A stretch of DNA of 64,000 nucleotides, taken from positions 82,552,076 to 82,616,075 of the forward strand of contig JAKGHH010000002.1 of assembly GCA_022828595.1 (NCBI GenBank). The letters run 5' to 3'. Under the pieces are notes generated by a model. That model ran no database searches. It had not been told where the DNA came from and worked only from the letters and a program-made list of their open reading frames with translations. Made by a program: the position numbers and the translations under genes. Of the stretch, positions 10,231 to 20,844 are shown piece after piece; position 1 is the first letter of the stretch, and every line of letters starts with the position of its first letter. The stretch comes from Nelumbo lutea (lineage: Eukaryota > Streptophyta > Magnoliopsida > Proteales > Nelumbonaceae).

Positions 10231-12795
10231 AATCCCACTTGCACTTGGGTCCAATCAGGTACAAGACAGAGTCGCATGCTTTCCACTTGTTTCTCAAACA
10301 CTTTCTGTGATAGTGGCTTCATCAATGGGTCGGCTACATTTTCCGCTAACGCTACCTTCTGAATCAGGATGTCCCCTCTACTAATAATCTTCCATAGTAC
10401 GTGGTACTTCCTCTCGATGTGCCTTGACTTCAAGTGGGCCCGTGGCTCCTTAGCCTGAGCAATGGCTCCAATGTTGTCACACAACAATGGGATGGGTGAT
10501 GTGCTGGACGGAACTACTCCCAACTCGTGAATGAACTTCCTCATCTACATGGCTTCTTTGGCAGCCTCACTTGCGGCAATGTACTTGGCCTCGGTCAAGG
10601 AGTCTGCAGTGGAACCCTGTTTGCTGCTTTTCCAGCAAACAACACACGATCCTATCGTGAAAACATATCCAGATGTAGACTTTATATCATCTAGATCCGA
10701 CTAGAAATCGGCATCTGTATACCCTTGGATCTGTAGTGAGATACCATCGAATACTAGACAAAACTCTTTTGTCCTACGAAGGTACTTAAGTATGTTTTTC
10801 ACAGCAGTCCAGTGCTCCTGCCCAGGGTTGGCCTGAAATCTGCTTACTACACTCACTACCGGAGCATTGTTAGGATGAGTCCACAGAATGGCATACATGA
10901 TGCTTCCTGTGGCAGAGGCATAGGGAATGTCTTTCATGCCATCAATCTCCTTAGAAGTCTTGGGAGACATCTTCTTGGAGAGAGTGATTTTGTGCCTGAA
11001 AGGAACATTTCCATTCTTGGAGTTCTCCATGTTGTATCTATTGACTATTTTGTCAATGTAAGCAGATTAGGATAATCCTATTATCTGCTTTGATATATCT
11101 CTATAGAGTCGAAGACCCAGTATATAGGAGGCCTATCCAAGATCTTTTATGGAGAATTGTTGTGAAAGCCATAGTTTCGCTGTAGTTAACATTCCAACAT
11201 CATACTTTCATTAGAACCAAGAAGGTAACCTTATCTCCACTGTACTTCCTATAGACATAGGGTTCATCCAGATTCTTTTCAAAGTCAAATGATTTGACAA
11301 CAGAGTCAAAACGGATGTTCCAACTTCTAGAAGCTTGCTTAAGTCCATAAATGGATCTATTAAGTTTACATACCATGTTTTCCTAACATGCAGCAATGAA
11401 GCCTTGCGGCTGCTGCATATAGATATCTTCAGTAAGATCTCCATTTAGTAATGCAATTTTGACATCCATCTACCAAATCTCATTATCATGGTATGCTGCT
11501 ACAACTAGTGGATCCTAATGGATTTAAGCATGGCCACAGGCGAAAAGATTTCCTCAAAATCGATGCCCTCTTTCTGAGTGTACCCTTTCGCCACCAGACG
11601 AGCTTTGAAGGTCTAAACCTTACCATCGGGCCCCTTCTTCCTCTTGTAAATCAATTTGCAATCGATTGCTTTTACCCCGGAGGGCGAATCTACCAGAGTC
11701 CAAACGCCATTGGTCTCCATTGAGACCACCTCTGCTCTCATGGCCTCCACCCACTTCTGTGAATCTATGTCCAACATAGCTTCTGCATAAGTCACAAAAT
11801 CCTCCTCACTAGTCAAGGTTTCCACCAGGTAACTATCCTGGTCATAACCATAACGGACCAGTGGCCTAAATACCCGAGTGGATCTTCTAGGTTGGTCACT
11901 ACCTGGAACTTGTGGGACACCTCCCAATGCTCCTAAGCTCTCTTCATCAAGAACAATTTCCTGACGATGAGTGTTCAGAATGTAATCGGTCTTCAAGAAT
12001 TGTTTATTTTAACTGTAGAACACTTTTTGCTCACTTGGGTCATAGAATAGGTAACCAAAAAGCCTTTTGGGTAGCCTACAAATAGGCAACGGCTGGTTTT
12101 GGATTCAAACTTGTTTGCACTCGTTCTTTTAACATGTGCTGGACAACTCCAAATCTTCAAGTGTCTGACATTTGGTTTCTTTCCGGTCCAAAGTTCATAT
12201 GGAGTATTCGGAACTGATTTGGTTGGAACCCAATTCAGCACATAAATCATAGTCTCTAATGCGTAACCCCAAAAGGATGTGGGTAACTCTGAGTGTATGA
12301 GAAGTGACCAGCCATATCCAATAAGGTCCTACTCCTCCTCTCTGAAACACCGTTAAGTTGTGGTTTAGCAGGATGAGCTAATTGTGATACTATCCAATTG
12401 CCCTTTAAGTAGTCCCTGAATTCGTCAGAGAGATACTCGCCACCTCGATCTAATCGAAGGGCCTTAAATTCTCTCCCTAACTATTTCTCGACCACATGTC
12501 TAAACTCTTTGAACTTTTCAAAGGATTCAGACTTGTGTCTCATTAGGTACACGTAACCATATCGTGAGAAATCATTTGTGAAGGTGATGAAATACACGTG
12601 TTGATTTCGTGTCCTAACACTCAGGGGACCACATACATCAGTATGTATTAGGTCAAGTGTGCCTGTACATCTTTCAGGCTTACCGTTAAATGGCCGTTTC
12701 ATAGGCTTACAGGTGGGAAGATCTTCTACAGTTAGAAAATCCAAAGAACCATCCTTTACCAACCTTGTGATTCAGTCAACACTGATGTGGCCAAG
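10231..12795 (-). pseudogene. Ty1/copia integrase-RT-RNase H (J)
   Basis: Minus-strand fragments in order: integrase with HTDVCGPLSVRTRNQHVYFI (12481-12762), integrase C-terminus with [20 protein letters not shown] (11993-12250), RT start with QKWVEAMRAE and KLIYKRKKGPDGK (11613-11996), the RNase H lead YASATGSIMYAI (10701-11030), and RNase H with CDNIGAIAQAKEP (10197-10544, whose reading runs into the LTR). A stop replaces Arg in the WHYRLGH motif at the gag-pre-integrase domain. The CLQGK segment is missing, and the YVDD region expected near 11205-11220 is deleted. It once encoded the replication and insertion enzymes. Confidence 0.85.
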
Positions 12796-13728
12796 TCAGT
12801 AATGCCACGGACACGTGGGATTAACTGTATCACGGGCTCTCTTCTTGGGGATTTCAGCCGACGTAATTTCGGTTATGTTAATTTCTAGAGAAGGATGTAA
12901 AATATAGAGACTGTTCTCCAGTTCCCCATATGCGATGAATCTGTTATTTCTTTTAATAGTAATCGTATTACTAAAGAAGACAGAATAACCATCTGCACAT
13001 AGTTTTGAGACAGAAATCAAATTTCTCCTTAAATTTTGTACATAAAGACAATCTTTCAGTACAATTGTTCCTTCTCTAAAAAGTAACTCCACGGTTCCTA
13101 TGGCCGCGGCTGCAACAGTTGTAGTAGTCCCCAAGTAGAGTGTGACTTCTCCTTCACTCAGCCTTCTGCTTACCTTGAACCCCTGCAGTGAGTTACACGC
13201 ATGAGTTGAAGCCCTAGAGTCAATACACCAGGACGTAGAAGCTACCAATAAATTGGTTTCTATAACACAAGTTTCGAAATTACCTTTCTTGGATTCCAGG
13301 TAGGCAGGACAGTTCCTTTTCCAGTGGCCGGTCTTCTTGCAGAAGTGACAGGCATCCGATGCTTTGTCTTTCTTCTGCTTCTTGCTTGTCATGCTAGCTT
13401 CAACAAGCATAGCTATAGGCTCATCCTTTCTAATAAGTTCTTCAGCTCTTTGCAACATATTGCTGAGCTCTTGCAAGCTGACATTCAGCTTGTTCATGTT
13501 ATAGTTCATAATGAATGGATTAAAGGAAGGAGGCAAAGAATTAAGGATAGCATCTATCTGAGTTGCAAGGTCTAGCCCGGATCCAAGAGCCTTTGGGGCA
13601 GGATTCTTTGCCACTTTGTCTAGCTTTTCAGAAGCTAGGACTAGCATAAGGTTCCTATACCAGTTAGCATAGTTTGGGCCCTTCAAATTGTTGTCATCAA
13701 GCAATTTTGCAAATGATCCGTTTGCCAT
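12796..13728 (-). pseudogene. Ty1/copia gag-protease with internal deletion (J)
   Basis: The ATG at 13726-13728 (MANGSFAKLLDDNNLKGPNY) matches the gag start of A and E. After KNPAPK the frame jumps to ALGSGLDLATQ. About 100 residues present in A and E are missing with the frame kept. Then follow MNYNMNKLNVSLQELSN, a Lys-rich stretch much shorter than in E, a zinc knuckle CHFCKKTGHWKRNCP and the protease WCIDSRASTHAC, where the catalytic DSGAS has Gly changed to Arg. The frame ends at WHY plus a stop. Confidence 0.88.
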
Positions 13729-14328
13729 TTTCTGATAAAAGAGCAAACATCAGTCCACAACCTTATTTGATTCATGTTCATTACATAGATATGGATTTTA
13801 ATCTACGTTCCATTTTCATTTATTACTCTCTGAGATTTCCCTCCTTTCTCAGTGACGGAGACTACGGGTTGTCTCTGGAAATGTGAGAAATCACATAGGG
13901 TGCATGGAGCCAACTGTTTCAGCTGCATAACCCCACCACCTTTCTGTGAAGGATCATATCAACTCATCATATGAGTTTTCCCTTTGGCCTCTGTCATACA
14001 AAGTTCGGAGCCATTTTCAGGTAAACCTTTCTGTCCAGTGAGTGCTTACCCATCATATTTGTGAACGCCAAGGTACCGTGAAGCCTCTCCTACATTGGTC
14101 TATGATGCTCTTATCATCTTATGAAATACTTAGACAATCCCAACAGCAAATGGATAGCCCATTTTCTGGTGTGTTTCCTCATTACTAAAGGACCCATCCT
14201 CATGCTAATGATGGAAGGCCTTTAGAGAGTTCATCGTATGAATCTCCCTATCACATGCACTCATATTAGCAGGAGGGAACAGTTATTACGCCCTAGTTTG
14301 ATTTAGGTCAAACCAAAGTGGCTCCCAC

Positions 14329-14526
14329 TGACTTTCATAAAGTCAAATTTCGGTGGGCCTTAATCGGCTAGGGTTCCGCATGTAACCTCTTGATGAGGTG
14401 TGGGGCCCACCACTGAGCGAGGTCATCCAATGACTAAAAGGGACACCATGGCAATGATATGCATTCAGCCATGGTGTGCGCAAGAGCCACTGCCGATTGA
14501 GCATGGGCCAAGCACTTATGGCCCAT
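14329..14526 (-). promoter_or_regulatory. Conserved leader hairpins (J)
   Basis: Three perfect stems: ATGGGCCA/TGGCCCAT (14503-14510 with 14519-14526), ACACCATGGC/GCCATGGTGT (14443-14452 with 14468-14477, 15-nt loop) and TGACTTT/AAAGTCA (14329-14335 with 14339-14345). The same stems in the same order occur in A, B, C and E. The rest of the J leader (13729-15453) has no gene. A packaging, dimerisation or translation role is only inferred. Confidence 0.6.
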
Positions 14527-15453
14527 GTACGTAGCACATAACACATCCATACATCTCATGCAGGGATAAATTGAACTAATCAATTAATCATCTGTAAGGC
14601 CCATTTGAAGCCCATTTTAAATCCATAATATTAACCATTAATATTATCTAGGTATATGGGTCGAATGGTTCCACCCATATAGCTTTATGCGTTAAGTTGG
14701 CTTTTAGCAGTTTTAACTATTTAAAACTGGGCCTTTATAGGTTGGGCCGAATTAACCATTTAATTAAATATCAATCCCCATGCCCATTAGTGGGAAAATT
14801 AGGGCTGACTTTCAGCCTTGATTAAACCCTAGATTTGGTCCAAACAGTTTGAACCAATTTTGGTTCAAATGGGTTGAGGGTTTGATCTTTAATTAAATCT
14901 TTAATTCAAGAAAATAATCTGAAATTAAATACTGATAAAAGAAAATCAAGAATCAGTCAAACAAGGTTGTTAGCACTATCTATCCTGCAAAAAAGAGGTT
15001 AGATCACAGTTTGCAGTTTCATAAACAGCAAATCGCAGATTGTAGTTCTCCCATCTACGAAATCTCCTTCTCTGCGAAATCTCCTTTTCTGCGCTGCCAT
15101 CTTCGATCAAAAATAAAATTAAATAGAAATCCTATTTCTATTAATGATTACATCAGATCGAATACCTATACATTCAGTCTAAAAATAAAAATATATATAT
15201 ATATTTTACAGACCAAATGTAACAAAATGATCCAAAATCTGCAAAATTACAGGTTCCTTACGCAAATCAAGAAAATCATAAAGAACTGTTCTAAATAATA
15301 ATCAGATTTATATAAAATTAATTTCAGATTATTCACCCATTAATTTAGGGAACAAATTTCCCAAAACCCATATCTACGCAAATCGGGTAGAACACCTTCT
15401 GCCCATTTGCGCATGTTCAGATCTAAAACAAATTGGTTCAAGATTTGAACCCT

Positions 15454-15466
15454 GGCTCTGATACCA
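15454..15466 (-). other. Primer-binding site, initiator tRNA-Met type (J)
   Basis: Minus strand TGGTATCAGAGCC, one base from the LTR end: the standard Ty1/copia primer site in plants. Confidence 0.9.
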
Positions 15467-15467
15467 C

Positions 15468-16326
15468 TGAAGGGATGAGAGACCCATTGTATGGACGCCC
15501 AAAGATTGCAGAATAAGGGGGCGAATTTCAAAAAAAAAATTCTCTCCTTCAACTGGGAATCGCATTCCCTATTTAGAAAATCATATTTTCAATGATCATT
15601 CTTGAACCATAAATCGAACCAGATCTGAACCAAATAGGAGTAGGAGAGGATTATACCTGATACGGAGAAATAGTATCCCCCAACGAAGGTGTTCACGCCC
15701 AATGAAGGATCCAAAGACAGCTTCCACTGAAGATGGCACAGTGCAGGATGGAGCAGAATCAGTAGTGTTCTTCTCCAAGAACTCTGTCATTCGCAAGAAT
15801 CAACAGGAGGGCACTTTGATCACCCACTCAGATGAATTCTCAAACTGTCTCAACATACCTAGGTTTTGACCCCCGCTAAGGATCTCACTGATTGGTATAT
15901 CAAAGATAGCCTAATCCGACACCTAGTGCAGTATCATAATCGTGTCTAGGGGTTGGGTGTAATTTTCTAGTTTTGCCCATCAATCTCCAAGGTCTAGGGC
16001 AATACTGGAAATCTGGTCCAGTTCATAGATTCAATTAATCCTACACTGTATGTGCCTAGGGTCTAACCCTGACAGCTAAGACAAGCCACCCCAACCGACT
16101 TGGTGGCACCATAGTGTCAGCCTTGTCAGGGTAGGTCTCCCCAGACCGACCCACTAGCTGTGAACATTCTAACCTAGCACGCGTCTCATTAAGTGTCCAG
16201 TTTAAGGGTATTACACAGAAACATACCAAGGGAACATGAATCAAATATGCACTTTTATTCATTTACAATAAACTCATAAAGTACATCATTCTGATTGAAG
16301 CTAAGGGCATACAAAACTGTCTAACA
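15468..16326 (-). repeat. J 5' LTR, internally deleted (859 bp)
   Basis: Both ends match the 3' LTR, but about 980 bp are missing at about 15812, where the sequence passes from the R/U5 side (GCAAGAATCAACAGG) straight to CACCCACTCAGATG of the U3 side. TSD AATAG follows at 16327. Confidence 0.88.
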
Positions 16327-16562
16327 AATAGGAAAGTGGTGATTTCCGCATATGAAATCTTGTAGACTAAGGAACGTTTCCAGAACGTCAATAGTGCAGA
16401 TGCAGCTACTTCAAGCCCGATTTCGACATTAATGCAGCTAGTATTTCTCAAAACTCAAAACATGAAAGTTGTAGAGATTTTTCTTGTTGTTCCAAATCAT
16501 CTTGAATCATCTAATCGAAGCTTGGATGAGAGAGTTATGCCCAGATTACGAAGTGATGCCGA
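16327..16562 (-). repeat. K LTR, segment 2
   Basis: Noncoding continuation of the K LTR between J and A. It begins with the right TSD of J (AATAG, 16327-16331) and ends with the left TSD of A (GCCGA, 16558-16562). Confidence 0.75.
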
Positions 16563-18352
16563 TGTTAGACAGTTTTTTATGCCCTTAGCTTCAATCTGAT
16601 TTGATATACTTTTGTTATTTAGTGGAAATAAATAAAGTGCATGTTTGATTCATGTTGTTTGGTTTAATTCTGTGTAAAACCCTAAAACTGGACATTTATA
16701 GAGACTCATGTTAGTTTTAAATGTTCACAGCCGTTGGATAAGTCTGGGGAGATTTATCTTGCCAAGGCTGATACTGGTGTACCACCAAGTGTTGGGATGG
16801 CCTGTCTCAGCCACAAGGGTAAGACCCGAGGCACATGCAGTATGGGATTACTTGAATCCTTGAACTGGACCAGATTTCACTAGGTGTTGGATCAGGCTGC
16901 CTTTGATATGCCAATCAGTGAGATCCTTAGCGGGGATCAAAACCTGGGTATGTTCGGACAAAGGGTAATGATCGGGAATGCACTCTCTCTGATGGAAACC
17001 AAACTGCCGGCAGTTGATTTCAATCGTTGGAATTTTGTTTTGCAAAATTAATATATTTATATATATATATATGTATGGTTTCGAATTGTTTGCAAATGGT
17101 TTTAATTCCCGGGATCCATGTGAGAGGAGAGTGCGGCACTGTTCCTTGCAGCCGAGGGAGAGGTCCTCTCTTGTCGGGCAGTGCTTGATCATTAAGGGCT
17201 GAGAGGTTAAGTGTAAGACCATTGAGGATAATACCTGATGGGCTAATCATGCACCTGCCCACAGTCCCTGGGTTTTTATAAGATGGCTTGGCCCAGGGAC
17301 CACTTAATGTAAGTCTTAGGCCCATAGGGTCCATATGATGGACTCAAGGGGTTCATTGAGTTTTTCAGTGAATTCGGCTGGGCCTTGTTTTAGAGGCTGG
17401 GCCGAACCCATGTGGCTGGTGTGTAGATCAATGCTTGGGTCCCACGCCATACAAAGAAGCCCAACTGGGCAGCAGATTGGAAAGTAATTAGACACTGAAC
17501 ACTTAATGGGCCAAAAGCCCATTTCGAGGTGGGCTGATATGATCACCCATCCTTGGGGCGAATTTGAGATTAAAGTTAGTAAAAGGATTGGGCCTTTAGC
17601 CTTATCCACTCTTAGAGACCAAATTCAAATTAGATTTGAATCTGGTAACCTCCTGATAAGATCAGGAGTAAGCTAACTCTATCTGCAGAAAGGATTAAGA
17701 TTATCCCCTATCCAAATACTGATTTGGATTGGGATAACTCCTAAAAAGGAGGTTTCTTAATCAAGAAGAAAGGAGGAGATTTCGAACCACCTTGAAGAGG
17801 TATAGGATATCTCCTGCGAATTGAGATACGATCTCATATTGATACTCTCCAGAAAAACAGAAAAAACAGTTCAGCCTTTTTCGTTTTGGAAATCTCCTCC
17901 TGCCGCCACCATCTGCCATTGCAAGATTAGATCTTTGCAAAAGAAAGTCAAGAAATCTGTTCTTGACATCAGTCTTGCAAGAAAGACTGAAAAAGATTCA
18001 GTGTTTAGCACTTCCAGAGGATTCTTGAGAAGGATCGAGTGTGTAGGACGTGCCCTGCTGGTTCTGTTCCATTCACAGCTGTGTCATCTTCAGCAGGAAC
18101 GGATCTTGGAGCATTCTTTGGGTGTGAACGCCAACTTTGGGAGATACTGCTTCTCCGGATCAGGTATATTCCTCCCATTTATTTTTTGGTACAGATCTGG
18201 TTTGATTATGGTTCAAATAGGATCCTTGAATATCGTATTCTAAATTTAGGGAATATGATTCCCAGTTGAGAGAAGGTAGGAAATTTTTGAAATTCGCCCA
18301 CCCATTCCGCAACATTTATGGCGTCCATTAGATGGATCCTACCATTCTTTCA
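16563..18352 (+). repeat. A 5' LTR (1,790 bp)
   Basis: TGTTAGACAG...CATTCTTTCA. It is very similar to the 3' LTR except for two gaps of about 82 bp (near 16879) and 59 bp (near 16955), which account for the 141-bp length difference. It contains the palindrome ACTGCCGGCAGT at 17003-17014 and a short TA run near 17055. Confidence 0.93.
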
Positions 18353-18353
18353 G

Positions 18354-18366
18354 TGGTATCAGAGCC
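18354..18366 (+). other. Primer-binding site, initiator tRNA-Met type (A)
   Basis: TGGTATCAGAGCC, one base after the LTR end, complementary to the 3' end of the initiator tRNA-Met. Confidence 0.93.
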
Positions 18367-19322
18367 ACAGGTTCGAATCTTGAACCAAAAGAAAATCAGA
18401 TCTGACCCTGTGTAGATGGATAGAAGGTGTTCTTTCAGGATTTGCGCAGTTTCTTTTTTTTGTTTTCTTTATTTCAAGAAACTGTTTCTTGTTAAGGGCG
18501 ATTGATCTGAAATTAATTTTATTAAATCCAAAATTTATTTAGAATTGTTCTTTATTTATTTTGATTTAATGGACTGTTCGAACCTGGAGATCACAATGCA
18601 GATTTGGCGCAGATAGTCTGCGCACCCTTTTTCTTTCTATTTATTTATATTCGGTTTGTAAATAATTTTTTTTTATTTTAGACTGAATGTATAGGATTTG
18701 ATCAAGAATGTAATTAATAGAAATAGGATTTCTGTTATTTTTTCTTGATTAAAGAAGAAGGAAGAAGAAGGCGGCGCTGGAGATTTGCAGTTGGAGAAAT
18801 CGCTTTCTGCGATTTGCAGTTTGTGAAACTGCAACCCTTGTGATTAACCTCTGTTTTGCAGGTGGTGCGAACCGTCCATAGTTTGATTTGTGATTGTTTG
18901 AAATCAAAATTATTAATTTCAGATCTTTCATGAATTAATTCTTGAATTGAAAATCAGTTTTGGATCCTCTCGAACTAGATTGGACCAAAACTGTTTGGAC
19001 CGAATCTGGGGTTCGATAGGGACTGTTTTTCAGTCTGTATTTCTCACACTTGCTGTTCCAAATCTGATGTTCAATTACAAGGATTAATTCGGCCCACCTG
19101 TAAAGCCCAGTTTTAAAGGGTTAAAACTGCAAAAGGCCCATTGTTGTGAGATAAGCTGTATGGGCCGAACTGCTATCTGCAATTCAGCCCATACACCTAG
19201 TAGTCATTAATTGTTAATGACTTAGTTTTTAAATGGGCTATTCAATGGGCTTTACAGTAGTTAATTGATTGGATCAATTCCTCCTTTACATGTGATGTTT
19301 GGATGTTTGATGTGCTGCGACC

Positions 19323-19525
19323 ATGGGCCATAAGTACTTGGCCCATGAAGACTCGTTAGTGGCTCTTGCGCACACCATGGCTAAATGCACATCAATGCCA
19401 TGGTGTCCTTCAAGGTCATTGGATGACCCCTCTTTGCTTGGTGGGCCCCACAACCCTGAAAAGGGATGCGTACGGAACCCCTAGCCGATTAAGGCCCACC
19501 AGAAATCTGACTTTATGAAAGTCAG
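19323..19525 (+). promoter_or_regulatory. Conserved leader hairpins (A)
   Basis: ATGGGCCA/TGGCCCAT (19323-19330 with 19339-19346, 8-nt loop), ACACCATGGC/GCCATGGTGT (19372-19381 with 19397-19406, 15-nt loop) and CTGACTTT/AAAGTCAG (19507-19514 with 19518-19525, 3-nt loop). The first two span exactly 84 nt, about 750-820 nt before the gag ATG. The rest of the leader (18367-20148) has no gene. Confidence 0.65.
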
Positions 19526-20148
19526 TCGGAGACACTCTAGTTTGACCTAAATTAAAAATAGGGCGTTTTTGTTCCCTCCAGCAAATATGAATGCTTGTGA
19601 GAGGGAGACCCATGTGATGGACTCTCTAAAGGCCTTCCGTCATTAGCACAATGATGGGTCCTTCAGTAATGAGGAAACGCACCATAAAATTGGGCTATCC
19701 ATTTGCTGTTGGATCTATTAGAGTGTTTCATAAGATGATAGGGGCGTCATAGACCGATGTGGGAGGGGCTTCACCAGAAAATGGGAACTCTCTCATGGTA
19801 CCTTGGCGTAACCTGAATATGATGGGTAAGCACTCACTGGACAGAAAGGTTTACCTGAAAACAGCTCTAAACCTTGTCTGACAAAGGCCAAAGGAAAACT
19901 CATTTGATGAGTGGATATGATCCGTCACAGAAAGGTGGTGAGGTTATGCAGCTGAAACAGTTGGCTTCACGCACCCCATGTGATTTCCCACATTTCCAGA
20001 GACATTTCGTCGTCTCCGTCACTGAGAAAGGAGGGAAATCTCAGAGATGAACAAATGGGAATGAAACATAGATTAAAAGCCATAACTATGTAGGTAACAT
20101 GAATCAAACTAAGGTTGTGGACTAATGATTTTGCTATTTTATCAGAAA

Positions 20149-20844
20149 ATGGCAAACGGTCAATTTGCAATGCTTCTAGACGATAACAAGCTTAAGGGCC
20201 CAAACTATGCCGACTGGTACAGAAATCTTATGCTGGTCCTAACTTCCGAAAAGTTAGACAAGGTGGTAAAAAATCCTACACCGGAACGTCCGGGTGATAG
20301 GGCTTCTGAGGCCCGTAGGAGGGACTACCAAGAGTGGGAGGATAAGAACTCCCTAGCCCGCTGCTTTGTCGTTGCCTCATTAAACAACTCAATACAGAGG
20401 CAGTTCGATCAGATCAAACTAGCTAAGGACATATTGGACAGTCTAAGAACAATGTATGAAGAGCAGAACCGTTCTACTCGACAGAAGGTCCTGAAATTGT
20501 TCATGACCGCGCAGATGACCAAAGAGCAGAAAGTTCATGACCATTGTCTTCAGATGATGGGTTACATTAACGAACTTGAAGCTCTTGGATCCGGGCTAGA
20601 TCTTGGCACGCAAGTGGATGCCATCCTCAATTCTTTGCCCTCTTCCTTCAATGCGTTCACAATGAACTACAACATGAATAAGCTGAATGTCAGCGTCCAG
20701 GAACTCAGCAATATATTGCAGAGAGCCGAGGATCTACTCAAGAAGGATGAGCCTGTGGTTATGCTTGCTGAAGCTAACAAATCGGGCAAGAAAAAGAGAA
20801 AGGCAAAGAAGCCTCAGAAGAAAGCTACCAATCCTATGAAGTAG
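20149..20844 (+). pseudogene. Ty1/copia gag (A)
   Basis: Start ATG at 20149 (MANGQFAMLLDDNKLKGPNY), chosen because the same start is kept in B, C, E, G and J; an in-frame ATG at 20125 lies upstream. The protein has a UBN2/DUF4219-type copia capsid region (DILDSLRTMYEEQNRSTRQK, MNYNMNKLNVSVQELSNI) and a basic tail (GKKKRKAKKPQKK). It ends at a TAG (20842-20844) directly before KKNKASD and the zinc knuckle, which reads on in the same frame. The stop could be a mutation or, less likely, a functional gag-pol boundary; J and E have a sense codon here, which favours mutation. Confidence 0.9.

Larger units (their letters stand above)
8391..16326 (-). mobile_element. Element J: Ty1/copia, complete ends, TSD AATAG
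   Basis: Both LTRs have TG...CA-type ends. The 5-bp duplication AATAG is at 8386-8390 and 16327-16331. Minus-strand order: 5' LTR (15468-16326), Met-type primer site, leader, gag-pro, integrase, RT, RNase H, polypurine tract, 3' LTR (8391-10230). The gag has an in-frame internal deletion, the protease motif is DSRAS, and the YVDD segment of RT is missing, so the element is dead. The host site is the LTR of K. Confidence 0.92.

Noticed and set aside
17821..18269. A 140-codon frame in the A LTR, with a shorter homologue in the 3' LTR
   Set aside because: It lies in the R/U5 part of an LTR, is broken in the other LTR at 25426-25850, and shows no domain.
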